Below, piece by piece: positions 23,972-32,933 of a DNA stretch of 64,000 bases. Positions within the stretch are counted from its first letter, which is position 1. Every line of letters starts with the position of its first letter. The position numbers were made by a program, and so were the translations under genes. Source of the DNA: Micavibrio sp. GTDB lineage: Bacteria; Pseudomonadota; Alphaproteobacteria; Micavibrionales; Micavibrionaceae. Under the pieces are notes generated by a model, which ran no database searches, had not been told where the DNA came from, and was given only the letters and a program-made list of their open reading frames with translations. The stretch spans positions 1 to 64,000 of the forward strand of contig JAPJQV010000002.1 in assembly GCA_030824965.1 (NCBI GenBank), given 5' to 3'.

Positions 23972-24700
23972 ATGCAATATTTTGAAGACTACGCTGAAAA
24001 AGCGGGAAAAGCACATAGCGAGCATGATTTAAGCGATTTATTCATGCAAGCCATTGAACGTCATGGATATAACAGACTCATAATGTGCTTCGATACTGAT
24101 CATGATCATATTGAAATCAAAGCCGACATCGCAATCACGGGAAATTTCTGTCTTTCCTATATTGATCATTACAAATCAAAAGAATTCAGAAAGATAGATC
24201 CTGTCCTTGAATATGGATTAAGACGCAGTTCTGCCTTCAGTTGGGAAGAAGCCTTGGTTAAGAGCAACGCGACAAAGCAGCAAAAAGAAATCGTGCGCCT
24301 TTCAAATGAGGCAGGCCATCATAATGGTATTTATATTCCTATTGCGCGACATAATGGCACTGGTGGAATTGGACTGGCAAGCTCGCAAAAGAACAAAGAA
24401 ACAAAACGCGATTACGATATATTAACCGCCTATTGCAATCATTTTTATGACAGCTTTATCCGGCTAAAATTAAAAGGTAGAGATGCGAAACCATTTTCCA
24501 ACCCTTTAACAAAAGGGGAGATCGAGATTCTAAGATGGGCCGCTGAAGGAAAAACGGATTCTGCCATCGGCGATAGGATGTGCATATCAGACTCGACCGT
24601 CGAAACCCATTTAAGGCATATCTATGCAAAGCTGAAAGTTCCTAACAGGACGGCGGCTGTGGCGATTGCGATTTCACGGAAATTTATTTATTTATCCTAA
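23972..24700 (+). CDS. LuxR-family transcriptional regulator (LuxR solo)
   Basis: 242 aa with an autoinducer-binding-type N-terminal domain (about residues 15-165) and a LuxR helix-turn-helix (about 175-235: LTKGEIEILRWAAEGKTDSAIG, then SDSTVETHLRHIYAKLKVPNRTAA). The ligand domain keeps the Asp-Pro (KIDPVLEY) and Trp (FSWEE) positions and the conserved Gly (GTGGIG). No luxI-type synthase is in the window, so it may sense a foreign acyl-homoserine lactone or another ligand. A palindrome lies about 90 bp upstream. The stop overlaps the end of the pentein gene by 4 bp. Confidence 0.9.
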   Translation: MQYFEDYAEKAGKAHSEHDLSDLFMQAIERHGYNRLIMCFDTDHDHIEIKADIAITGNFCLSYIDHYKSKEFRKIDPVLEYGLRRSSAFSWEEALVKSNATKQQKEIVRLSNEAGHHNGIYIPIARHNGTGGIGLASSQKNKETKRDYDILTAYCNHFYDSFIRLKLKGRDAKPFSNPLTKGEIEILRWAAEGKTDSAIGDRMCISDSTVETHLRHIYAKLKVPNRTAAVAIAISRKFIYLS

Positions 24701-25650
24701 TCCGGATAAAATGTCGGTACTGGCAATATATTCGCATTACAATGAGGACCACCATAATTAAAGCCAGGTTGCGGTTTGACTTTGTAGCCGCGTCTTTCAA
24801 GCCGCTCCTGTAAATCATGGCTTATGCCGTTTGGAATGATTGTATCGCCTAGGGAGACAAGATTAGCAGCGTAATTGAGAGAATCCTCCCGGCTTATAAA
24901 TATGATATTTTCATCGCCTATCCTATTGCGGATTATATGGATGGTTTCCGGATCAGAGATATCAGGCGACAAAAGAACCTCGCCACGCGGTAGTTCTTCG
25001 CTCATGCCTGTATCCAAATGGTATAGATAATCTCCGTTTTTCTTTCGGCTAATTTCTTTATTTCTAAAATTCACAAGCTCAATGGGAATAACTTCAAATT
25101 TATTTTTTTCATTTTCATTAATTGCGTTAGCCAGAAGCGCCGGAGAATCGTCTTGTTCGCCCGAACGAAAGCCTAAAAATACCGTTCTGGATTTATAATG
25201 AGGAATGATATTTCCGCCCTCAAACCAAGCACCGATTACACGAAATGTTTTGATGTTTCGCGAACGCAGATAATTTTCGGCCTGATCAATTTCAGCAGCA
25301 TAAGTATCGCCCATAAGCTGCGCTCTTTTGCGATCCGGCAGATACGCATTACTGCCAAGTATAAAATACTTATCGCGTACCCAGACCTCCCTCGGACCAC
25401 CCGCAGGATTTTTTCCATCTATCACCAAGACTTTACCGCCCGCCTCTTCAATGGAATTTTTTATACCGTTCCATTTCTTATAAATATTTAGACGCGCAGT
25501 AATGCTTCCTCCTTCGATTAATTCATCGGGCGAGACCATGAGAAATGTTTTTTGAGGAAGATCTTGCGAAACAGCATAAGTTGCATCTCCACAAAGTAAT
25601 GAAGAAGCGCAGGCACATATCATAAATTTCGCAGTAAGTCTTATTTGCAT
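24697..25650 (-). CDS. Secreted pentein-fold hydrolase (amidinotransferase/DDAH-like), 317 aa
   Basis: An N-terminal signal peptide (FMICACASSLLCGDATYA) points to export. The core shows the guanidino-modifying superfamily pattern: WVRDKYFILG (about 90-100), FEGGNIIPH (about 143-151), YHLDTGMS (about 215) and a final GGPHCNANI with the likely nucleophilic Cys (about 304). In this family Cys, His and an acidic residue act on arginine-type guanidines, releasing citrulline or ornithine products. An exported member is unusual and could act on host or prey arginine, methylarginine or peptidyl-arginine. Substrate cannot be read from sequence. Confidence 0.8.
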   Translation of the reverse strand: MQIRLTAKFMICACASSLLCGDATYAVSQDLPQKTFLMVSPDELIEGGSITARLNIYKKWNGIKNSIEEAGGKVLVIDGKNPAGGPREVWVRDKYFILGSNAYLPDRKRAQLMGDTYAAEIDQAENYLRSRNIKTFRVIGAWFEGGNIIPHYKSRTVFLGFRSGEQDDSPALLANAINENEKNKFEVIPIELVNFRNKEISRKKNGDYLYHLDTGMSEELPRGEVLLSPDISDPETIHIIRNRIGDENIIFISREDSLNYAANLVSLGDTIIPNGISHDLQERLERRGYKVKPQPGFNYGGPHCNANILPVPTFYPD

Positions 25651-25677
25651 TGATTAAAATATTATGGCAAAATTAAA

Positions 25678-25703
25678 AAAGTCAAACTTTTAAATTTGAC
25701 TTT
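25678..25703. promoter_or_regulatory. AT-rich hairpin in divergent region
   Basis: AAAGTCAAA and TTTGACTTT pair over 9 bp around CTTTTAAA, 28 bp upstream of the pentein gene start. It is followed by T-rich sequence on both strands, so it may be a terminator-like or operator element. The remaining 170 bp up to the CBS start show no other clear feature. Confidence 0.3.
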
Positions 25704-25871
25704 ATCTTTTATCTTCGTAAACTGACTTCAAAGGTATTTAAAAGACATGTTCAAAATCTGTTGTTGTTAAACGTTCAATTTTCTTCGGCCATAGCCGGAG
25801 CGAGCGCGCTCAACACGATACAGAAAGCAACATGAATGATCCTCTCTTTCCCTACACAGAAGATACCCCCT

Positions 25872-27254
25872 ATGACATTATATGATCCTGACAGGTCCAT
25901 TCTCGATCTGGTTGGAAAAACGCCTTTGGTGCGCGTCCATAGCATCGATACCGGTCCTTGCGAGCTATATCTCAAATTAGAAAGCCAAAACCCGGGCGGG
26001 TCGATCAAGGACCGCATTGCGCTCAGCATGATCGAAGCCGCCGAAGCCGACGGCAAAATCAAACCGGGCGATACTTTGGTCGAAGCGACTGCAGGTAATA
26101 CGGGCCTTGGCCTAACGCTGGTTGCCAGTCAAAAGGGCTATAAACTTATTCTCGTTATTCCCGACAAGATGAGTCAGGAAAAAATATTTCACATGAAAGC
26201 GATGGGCGCGGAAGTTATCATGACACGCTCCGATGTTTTGCGCGGTCATCCCGATTATTATCAGGACAAGGCAAAAGCAATTGCCGAAAACTTAGGCGCT
26301 TTCTACGTCAACCAGTTTGAAAATCCGGCCAATCCCCTCGCCCATGAAAAAACCACAGGGCCCGAGATTTGGGAGCAAATGAACCATGATATCGATGCGG
26401 TTGTCTGCGGTGTGGGTTCCGGCGGAACATTGAGCGGCATCGGCCATTTTCTGAAAAGCGTTTCACCTCAAACGAAAATAGTCCTGGCCGATCCAAAAGG
26501 TTCAGTTCTTGGCCCTTATGTCGAACACGGCATTATGATCGACGCCGGAAGCTGGCTCGTCGAAGGTATCGGCGAAGATTTCATTCCCGATAATTGCGAT
26601 TTATCGCTGGTATCTCAGGCCTATACGATCACCGATGCCGAGAGTATTGCAACGTCACAGGAAATTCTGAAACGCGAGGGCATTCTTTGCGGATCTTCTT
26701 CAGGAACTTTAATTGCAGCCGCGCTCAAATATTGCCGCTCGCAAAAAGAAAAGAAACGTGTCGTCACGTTCGTCTGCGATAGCGGCAATAAATATCTGTC
26801 AAAAATTTACAATCCGTTCTGGCTGAACGATCAAGGATTAAATGCGCCTGAAACGCCAGCCGATGATCTGCGCGATCTTATCGCCCGCCAATATAAAAGC
26901 GGCGATGTTGCATTCGTATCGCCGGAAGATACGCTGCATCAGGTTTATGCCAAGATGAAGATGTTCGATGTATCTCAAGTGCCCGTCATCGAAAACGATG
27001 AGATCGTCGGATTGATCGACGAGACGGATGTTTTGATGAATGTCATGGCAAATCCGAACGGGTTTCAAGCAGAGGCTGGACAAATCATGACCGAAAATCT
27101 CGTCATGGTCGACGTATCGCAAACAATTACCGATCTTTTGCCGATCTTCGAACAAGGCCGCGTGGCGTCCGTGACGGAAAATGGAAAATTCCTTGGCCTG
27201 ATTACGTCTATCGATCTCCTTAATCATTTAAGAAAAAGAACTGGAAAGGCTTAA
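25872..27254 (+). CDS. Cystathionine beta-synthase (PLP domain plus CBS pair)
   Basis: 460 aa from the ATG at 25872. The fold-type II PLP domain has the lysine in NPGGSIKDR (Lys46), the phosphate loop GVGSGGTLSGIG and TAGNTGLGL substrate loop. Two CBS domains follow from about residue 345 (MKMFDVSQVPVIEND and MTENLVMVDV), as in cystathionine beta-synthase rather than plain cysteine synthase. It condenses serine and homocysteine to cystathionine, the first step of reverse transsulfuration. The gamma-family partner starts 3 bp after its stop, so the pair forms an operon. No heme-binding N-terminal extension is present. Confidence 0.92.
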   Translation: MTLYDPDRSILDLVGKTPLVRVHSIDTGPCELYLKLESQNPGGSIKDRIALSMIEAAEADGKIKPGDTLVEATAGNTGLGLTLVASQKGYKLILVIPDKMSQEKIFHMKAMGAEVIMTRSDVLRGHPDYYQDKAKAIAENLGAFYVNQFENPANPLAHEKTTGPEIWEQMNHDIDAVVCGVGSGGTLSGIGHFLKSVSPQTKIVLADPKGSVLGPYVEHGIMIDAGSWLVEGIGEDFIPDNCDLSLVSQAYTITDAESIATSQEILKREGILCGSSSGTLIAAALKYCRSQKEKKRVVTFVCDSGNKYLSKIYNPFWLNDQGLNAPETPADDLRDLIARQYKSGDVAFVSPEDTLHQVYAKMKMFDVSQVPVIENDEIVGLIDETDVLMNVMANPNGFQAEAGQIMTENLVMVDVSQTITDLLPIFEQGRVASVTENGKFLGLITSIDLLNHLRKRTGKA

Positions 27255-27257
27255 GCC

Positions 27258-28424
27258 ATGACCGATAAAATATTCAAAGGCTTTACCACTAACGCAATCC
27301 ATGCCGGACAATATCCCGACCCGTCTACAGGTGCAGTTATCACGCCTATCTATGCCACATCGACTTTCAAACAGGACGGCCCCGGCGAACATAAAGGTCT
27401 CGATTACGGGCGCAGCCACAACCCGACGCGCTTTGCCTATGAACGCGCCATTGCGGCACTGGAAGGCGGCAGCGCAGGTTTTGCTTTTTCATCCGGCCTT
27501 GCCGCTATCGGCGCGGTATTGGAAATCTTTGATGCCGGTGCGCATATCGTATCGAGCGATGATTTATACGGCGGGTCTTTCCGTTTGTTTGAGCGCGTTC
27601 GTAAGAAATCTTCCGGTCTCTCCGTTTCCTATGTGGACTTAAGCGACTTACAAGCGGTTGAAGCAGCCATCACCGATAAAACAAAACTGATCTGGATCGA
27701 AACGCCGACCAATCCGCTTTTAAAGCTCGCCGACATCGCGGCGATTTCAAAAATATCCAGGAAATATGGCTTACTGGTTGCCGTTGATAATACGTTTGCT
27801 TCTCCTTACCTGCAAAATCCTTTAAAACTCGGCGCAGATATCGTCGTGCATTCGGCAACGAAATATATCAACGGTCATTCCGATGTGATCGGCGGCGTAG
27901 CGGTTACCAATTCCGACGAGATCGCCGAGAAAATCGGCTTTATCCAAAATGCGGTTGGCTCCATCGCCGGACCTTTCGATTCATTCCTCGCCCATCGTGG
28001 ATTGAAAACATTGGGACTTCGCATGCAGCGACACAGCGAAAATGCGCTTGCTTTGGCGCAGTGGCTGGAACAACACGACCAAGTCGAAAAAATCTATTAC
28101 CCCGGCCTGATAAGCCATCCGCAACACGACCTTGCCAAAGCGCAAATGCAGAATGGTTTTGGCGGTATGATCTCCCTTGTTATCAAAGGCGGGCTGGATC
28201 GCGCCAGCGCTTTCCTGAAAGCGACGAAAGTCTTTACCCTTGCCGAAAGCCTTGGCGGTATCGAAAGCCTGATCGAGCATCCGGCGATTATGACCCATGC
28301 CACCATTCCGCCGAAAACACAGGAAAAGCTTGGCATTTCAGACGGGCTCATCCGCCTGTCGGTCGGCATCGAGAATCTGGAAGACCTAAAAGCCGATCTG
28401 GAACAGGCGTTCTTGTCAAAATAA
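27258..28424 (+). CDS. Cystathionine gamma-lyase/gamma-synthase family enzyme
   Basis: 388 aa, fold-type I PLP enzyme of Cys/Met metabolism. Visible landmarks are YGRSHNPTR (substrate and phosphate contacts), SSDDLYGGS and the PLP lysine in HSATKYINGHSDVIGG (about residue 198), then the C-terminal GGIESLIEHPAIMTHA signature. Placed 3 bp behind cystathionine beta-synthase, it most likely acts as cystathionine gamma-lyase, releasing cysteine and 2-oxobutyrate. Family members are hard to separate by sequence alone. Together the two genes make cysteine from methionine sulfur. Confidence 0.92.
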   Translation: MTDKIFKGFTTNAIHAGQYPDPSTGAVITPIYATSTFKQDGPGEHKGLDYGRSHNPTRFAYERAIAALEGGSAGFAFSSGLAAIGAVLEIFDAGAHIVSSDDLYGGSFRLFERVRKKSSGLSVSYVDLSDLQAVEAAITDKTKLIWIETPTNPLLKLADIAAISKISRKYGLLVAVDNTFASPYLQNPLKLGADIVVHSATKYINGHSDVIGGVAVTNSDEIAEKIGFIQNAVGSIAGPFDSFLAHRGLKTLGLRMQRHSENALALAQWLEQHDQVEKIYYPGLISHPQHDLAKAQMQNGFGGMISLVIKGGLDRASAFLKATKVFTLAESLGGIESLIEHPAIMTHATIPPKTQEKLGISDGLIRLSVGIENLEDLKADLEQAFLSK

Positions 28425-28442
28425 GCACCGCCCCCTATAAGA

Positions 28443-29183
28443 ATGGATATGAAACAGAGCATGTCCATTATCGGTATCGGCGCGTTTGGCGAATTCATGT
28501 TGAAACATGTATCGCCGTATTTTGACGTTCATATTTACGACACAAAACGCGACCTGACGGATGTGAAAGCTTTGTACAACGTCCAGACAAGCGGGCTTGA
28601 AGATATTTGCAAGTCCGATGTGATCGTTCTGGCGGTTCCCGTGCAGCAGATGGGCGCTATTGCCGAGCAGATCAAAGGATTTTTAAAACAAGGCCAGTTG
28701 GTCATCGATGTCGCATCGGTGAAATGCCTGCCGATAAAAATTTTATCGGATGTCTTGCCTGCTTTTGTAGACATCGTAAGCTTGCATCCCTTATTCGGGC
28801 CGCAATCTGGGAAGCACGGCATTGAAGGATTGAATATCGCCGTCGTCAATGTACGCGGCGAACGCAACGATTGCGTCATCGAGTTCTTGAATCGCTTGAA
28901 ACTCAGCATTTTTGAAACGACCGCCGAAGAGCATGATACGCAAATGGCCTATGTCATGGGCCTGACGCACATGATCGCTAAAGTGTTCAAGAAGATGGAA
29001 CTGCCTGAAATTTTCATGGAGACAAAAACTTTCGCTCTTTTACAAAAAGCCGTCAGCTACGTTATCGATGACAGCGACGAATTGTTCCATGCTATCCAGC
29101 GTGACAACCCTTTCGTCGACATGACCAAGGAAAAATTTTTTGCGTCCGTGAAACAACTTGAAGAACAGCTTCACCAAAAGTAA
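28443..29183 (+). CDS. TyrA-family prephenate/arogenate dehydrogenase-like protein
   Basis: 246 aa. The N-terminal Rossmann motif is IIGIGAFGEFM (NAD(P) binding), followed by VIVLAVPVQQM and VIDVASVKC, then SLHPLFGPQSG with the active-site His, all typical of TyrA. The helical dimerisation domain is shortened compared with the usual 280-300 aa. It would oxidise prephenate or arogenate toward tyrosine. Several close ATGs (28443, 28449, 28461) leave the exact start open. It follows the transsulfuration pair by 18 bp and the MBOAT gene follows 9 bp later, so it may share their transcript. Confidence 0.85.
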   Translation: MDMKQSMSIIGIGAFGEFMLKHVSPYFDVHIYDTKRDLTDVKALYNVQTSGLEDICKSDVIVLAVPVQQMGAIAEQIKGFLKQGQLVIDVASVKCLPIKILSDVLPAFVDIVSLHPLFGPQSGKHGIEGLNIAVVNVRGERNDCVIEFLNRLKLSIFETTAEEHDTQMAYVMGLTHMIAKVFKKMELPEIFMETKTFALLQKAVSYVIDDSDELFHAIQRDNPFVDMTKEKFFASVKQLEEQLHQK

Positions 29184-29192
29184 CAGGGCGTC

Positions 29193-30620
29193 ATGCTGTT
29201 TAGCAGCTTTGAATTCATATTCGTATTTCTGCCGTTGATTGCAATCGCTTTTGCCAACGCTCAGAAAAATTCAAAGATAGCCCTGTGCGTCCTCCTTGCC
29301 GGTTCGTTGATTTTTTACTCTAATCACAGCCATAAAGATTTACTTATCATGCTGATCTCGATCGGTATCAATTTTCTGATCGGGCAAAGAGTTCACCAAA
29401 ACAAGAATCTTCTTATCCTTGGCCTTATATTCAACTTAGGTCTTATCGCTTATTTTAAATATGCTTATTTCCTCGCTGAAAATATCGCAAGTGTGGCCAA
29501 CATCTCTTTTGAGATGAAGAAAATCGCCCTGCCGCTCGGCATTTCGTTTTTTACGTTCCAACAAATCGCTTATCTCGTCGACACCTATCGCGACGGACAG
29601 CCGGAGAGAAAATTTACGCCTTATGCCCTTCTGGTCAGTTTCTTCCCGCATTCGATAGCAGGACCCCTGGTACAATATAAAGAGATTTTACCCCAACTTC
29701 GCAAAGCGCTCATCAATACTGAAAATTTTACTATCGGCATCACAATTTTCATTATAGGCTTGTTCAAGAAGGTCGTGATTGCCGATAGCCTTGCCCCAGG
29801 AGCCGATATCTTATTCGACAATTCAGCGGCAGGGATTATACCCACCACGACCGAAGCATGGATCGGCGCGCTTTGTTATACGTTTCAGCTCTATTTCGAT
29901 TTTTCGGGCTATAGCGATATGGCGATTGGCCTTGCCCGCATTTTTAACATTACATTTCCTTTCAATTTCGACTCACCGTACAAAGCGACATCCATCATCG
30001 ATTTCTGGCGCAGATGGCATATCACGTTGTCAATGTTTCTCAGAAACTATGTCTATATTCCGCTAGGCGGCAGCCGTCATGGCAAGTTCAAAAAATTCAG
30101 AAATCTTTTCATTACGATGTTCTTATGCGGCCTTTGGCACGGCGCGGGATGGACGTTCATCTTGTGGGGAATGTTTCACGGCTTCCTTCTGATCCTCAAT
30201 CACGGGTGGAAGGCAGTAAATATAAAAATCCCTTCTTTGATAGGCTGGGTCCTGACCATGGTTTCCGTTATTGCAGGCTGGGTTTTATTCAGATCGGAGA
30301 ATGTTCAGACTGCTTTTACCATCTATAGCGCCATGTTTGGTCAAATTCCGCCAAAAGAACCGGTGCTGGAAAATATCGAAACCTACATTGCGCTTATAGC
30401 TATCGCGCTGACAATATCGGTCGCCATGCCAAATATCAAAGATTTTATGGCAGAAAAATTGCCTTTGGAAAACGAAGAAGAACTACCTTCGGGATCTAAA
30501 AATTTTATCAAATGGTCGCCTTCGGCGATAAGCGCGTTTTCTATGGGGCTTATGGCATTTTTGGCATTATTATTACTCGCCGCAAGGAAAGAAATAGAGT
30601 TTCTCTATTTCAATTTTTGA
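29193..30620 (+). CDS. MBOAT-family O-acyltransferase (AlgI-like)
   Basis: 475 aa, about ten transmembrane helices. It carries the AlgI/DltB hallmarks: WRRWHITLSMFLRNYVYIPLGG and LCGLWHGAGWTFILWG, with the catalytic His in LWHG. These inner-membrane proteins carry acyl groups across the membrane to modify exported polysaccharide or teichoic acid; the substrate here is unknown. The SGNH-like gene 2 bp downstream supplies the usual periplasmic partner. No alginate biosynthesis genes are nearby. Confidence 0.93.
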   Translation: MLFSSFEFIFVFLPLIAIAFANAQKNSKIALCVLLAGSLIFYSNHSHKDLLIMLISIGINFLIGQRVHQNKNLLILGLIFNLGLIAYFKYAYFLAENIASVANISFEMKKIALPLGISFFTFQQIAYLVDTYRDGQPERKFTPYALLVSFFPHSIAGPLVQYKEILPQLRKALINTENFTIGITIFIIGLFKKVVIADSLAPGADILFDNSAAGIIPTTTEAWIGALCYTFQLYFDFSGYSDMAIGLARIFNITFPFNFDSPYKATSIIDFWRRWHITLSMFLRNYVYIPLGGSRHGKFKKFRNLFITMFLCGLWHGAGWTFILWGMFHGFLLILNHGWKAVNIKIPSLIGWVLTMVSVIAGWVLFRSENVQTAFTIYSAMFGQIPPKEPVLENIETYIALIAIALTISVAMPNIKDFMAEKLPLENEEELPSGSKNFIKWSPSAISAFSMGLMAFLALLLLAARKEIEFLYFNF

Positions 30621-30622
30621 TC

Positions 30623-31786
30623 ATGAAAATTTATAAATCATATCTCTTTCTAACATTTGCCCTCGCAGGTATTTTAAGCCTGATCGTAGCCATATCGAAT
30701 GGCACACTGCTCAATAAAAGCGGTGAATATTTATCTCCTGATCAAATATATTATAAGCAATCTGAAAGTAATTCGTTGAATGTTTACGGCTCTGCTATTT
30801 CGGACAAAGCTGTTGAATTGAAACTTGCCGCTTATGAAATTCTTCAACCTGCTATCACGGCTGTAGGATCGTCACGGACTTTGCAATTCCGCCAAGCCTT
30901 TTTTCAACGGTCATTTTATAATATGGGGCTGACGGCGGGGTCGGTCGATGAATTACACGACATAATAGATAAAATGCTTGCGCTTCATAAACCGGAAATC
31001 ATAGTCATCGGGGCGGATTTTTGGTGGTTTCATCCGAAAAACGAAAGGAAGAAAGAAAAGCTGGAAATAGATTGGTATGCTCCTTATCTGAATCAGATAA
31101 ATAATCTGGCTTTGCCACTGCAGTGGATTTACGAAAAAAGCATCCAACCAGCCGATTATTTGAAATTATTGTTATCGACACCGCAAAATCATATCGGCGT
31201 ACGTGGAAAATTACGAAACGCCGGAATAGCACCGGACGGATCTTATTATTACACGGACCGCGTGAACGGCGACCATATTAACGACAAAGAACAATTTAGC
31301 GAGACACTGGAAAGGATTGAGAGAAACGAAGCTCAATTCATTAAAGGCAGAAACGCCTCGCATAAACTGATCAAGGAATTCGGAGATATCGTTTCCAAGC
31401 TGCAGAGCAAGGGTATCGAGGTCATCGTATTCTTTCCGCCTCTTGCGCCAAGAATTTTAAGAGAGCTACGCGCGCTGGATTACACATATATTGATGAAAT
31501 CGACAATATATTTTTAGATGAGAAAATACCTTATCACGATTTTTTAGATCCGGCAGAGATCGGCCTAACGACGGATTGCGAATTTATCGACGGGTTTCAT
31601 GGCGGCGACGTTCTATATGGCCGCATCATCCGCCAAATTGCAAAAAGTAATAAAGCTTTGGCAGAAGCGGCTGATTTAAAATATCTAGAAAAGGTCGAGA
31701 AATATAAGGGCAAGGCGATGATCCCGGAGTCGCGCCTGACAGAAATAGCCGAGACCGATTTTTTGAAGTTAGGATGCAAAAAATAA
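30623..31786 (+). CDS. SGNH-like membrane-anchored acylation partner, 387 aa
   Basis: Start at the ATG at 30623, 2 bp past the MBOAT stop. One N-terminal transmembrane helix (YLFLTFALAGILSLIVAI) leads to a periplasmic domain with the AlgX/AlgJ-like GSSRTLQFR nucleophile-type motif (about residue 90), IVIGADFWWF, and a C-terminal DGFHGGDVLYG block containing the conserved His. The pattern fits the terminal acyltransferase or deacylase partner of AlgI-type proteins. Residues resembling the SGNH Ser, Asp and His are present, but which polysaccharide or lipid is modified is not shown. Confidence 0.82.
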   Translation: MKIYKSYLFLTFALAGILSLIVAISNGTLLNKSGEYLSPDQIYYKQSESNSLNVYGSAISDKAVELKLAAYEILQPAITAVGSSRTLQFRQAFFQRSFYNMGLTAGSVDELHDIIDKMLALHKPEIIVIGADFWWFHPKNERKKEKLEIDWYAPYLNQINNLALPLQWIYEKSIQPADYLKLLLSTPQNHIGVRGKLRNAGIAPDGSYYYTDRVNGDHINDKEQFSETLERIERNEAQFIKGRNASHKLIKEFGDIVSKLQSKGIEVIVFFPPLAPRILRELRALDYTYIDEIDNIFLDEKIPYHDFLDPAEIGLTTDCEFIDGFHGGDVLYGRIIRQIAKSNKALAEAADLKYLEKVEKYKGKAMIPESRLTEIAETDFLKLGCKK

Positions 31787-31791
31787 ATCTA

Positions 31792-31806
31792 GAACAAAAT
31801 AAGAAC
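31792..31806 (+). promoter_or_regulatory. LexA box upstream of the radical SAM gene (GAAC-N7-GAAC)
   Basis: GAAC at 31792-31795 and 31803-31806, seven bases apart, ending 17 bp before the ATG at 31824. Exact match to the alphaproteobacterial LexA operator and positioned over the expected promoter. Confidence 0.75.
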
Positions 31807-31823
31807 ATTTGTTATGCTCCGGC

Positions 31824-32933
31824 ATGACAGATGAGCTTCAACAATATAAACGACAGCAAGCCAGAGGCCGCGGCGCACTGGAAAATCCAGTTGGCCGCTT
31901 TGAAACACAATTACGCGAAAAAAGCGAAGACGACCTCGCGCAACAGGCTGAATGGGCATCCTATGAAGACAATCCCCATGACGGTCAAATTAAAACCCAG
32001 ATTTGCGAAGATAAAACCAAATCCATTATATCGACGAATGACAGCCCCGATCTAGGCATGGAAGCCACCGTCAATCCATACCGGGGATGCGAGCATGGCT
32101 GCATATATTGTTATGCACGACCCGGCCATGAATATCTGGGCCTGTCCGCCGGGTTGGACTTCGAAACAAAAATCTTTGTCAAATACGATGCGGCAAGACT
32201 TCTGCAAAAAGAACTAGCCGCCAAAAAATGGCAACCGAAAGTAATCGTTTTTTCGGGTGTTACCGATTGTTATCAACCGATAGAGCGAAACCTGAAAATC
32301 ACACGGCAATGTCTCGAAGTTTTAAGGGATTTCCGCAATCCCGTCGCCATCATCACCAAAAACCAGCTTGTCGCCCGCGATGCAGACATTTTGGGTGAAA
32401 TGGCAAGTTATAACGCTGCGCATGTCAGTATTTCCGTGACGTCGCTGGATGCCGATATCGCCCGTAAAATGGAACCCCGCGCTTCCCAGCCGCATCTTCG
32501 ATTGAAGGCAATCGAGACATTGGCCAAAGCGGGTATTCCGGTCGGCTGCATGATCGGACCAGTCGTGCCAGGACTGACCGATCACGAAATTCCCGATATT
32601 TTAAAAGCTGCCTCGAATGCCGGCGCGACTTCGGCTCATTATACGATGATCCGCCTCCCCTATAGCGTCAAAGAGCATTTCCAGATTTGGCTGCGTGAAA
32701 ACTTTCCCGACCGCGCCGAGCGTGTGTTATCCCACATACGGGAAGTGAGACATGGTAAATTATATGAATCCGCCTTTGGCGAACGCATGACCGGCACAGG
32801 CGTGTATGCCGACCAGGTCGCGAACATGATGAAACTGTTCAAGAAAAAATATCGTCTTGAAAGACGAGAGCGCAATTTATCGACCGGGTATTTTCGGCGT
32901 GATGCAGGCGCAGATCAACTCTCGTTATTCTAG
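31824..32933 (+). CDS. PA0069-family radical SAM protein (SplB-related), probably SOS-regulated
   Basis: 369 aa from the ATG at 31824. The radical SAM cluster is GCEHGCIYCYARPGHEYLGL, with cysteines 89, 93 and 96 ligating a 4Fe-4S cluster. The SplB-like region continues with FSGVTDCYQPIER and MIRLPY. The family (PA0069/Rv2578c) is related to spore photoproduct lyase, a DNA-repair enzyme, but its own substrate is not established. A LexA operator sits directly in front, so induction by DNA damage is predicted, which favours a nucleic-acid repair role. No strong ribosome binding site is visible. It overlaps the convergent SMP-30 gene by 9 bp. Confidence 0.88.
   Translation: MTDELQQYKRQQARGRGALENPVGRFETQLREKSEDDLAQQAEWASYEDNPHDGQIKTQICEDKTKSIISTNDSPDLGMEATVNPYRGCEHGCIYCYARPGHEYLGLSAGLDFETKIFVKYDAARLLQKELAAKKWQPKVIVFSGVTDCYQPIERNLKITRQCLEVLRDFRNPVAIITKNQLVARDADILGEMASYNAAHVSISVTSLDADIARKMEPRASQPHLRLKAIETLAKAGIPVGCMIGPVVPGLTDHEIPDILKAASNAGATSAHYTMIRLPYSVKEHFQIWLRENFPDRAERVLSHIREVRHGKLYESAFGERMTGTGVYADQVANMMKLFKKKYRLERRERNLSTGYFRRDAGADQLSLF

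Noticed and set aside
25775..25834. Minus-strand peptide resembling a signal sequence (ALAPAMAEEN)
   Set aside because: No ATG/GTG start in frame near a ribosome site and nothing follows the cleavage-like motif; a remnant or chance.
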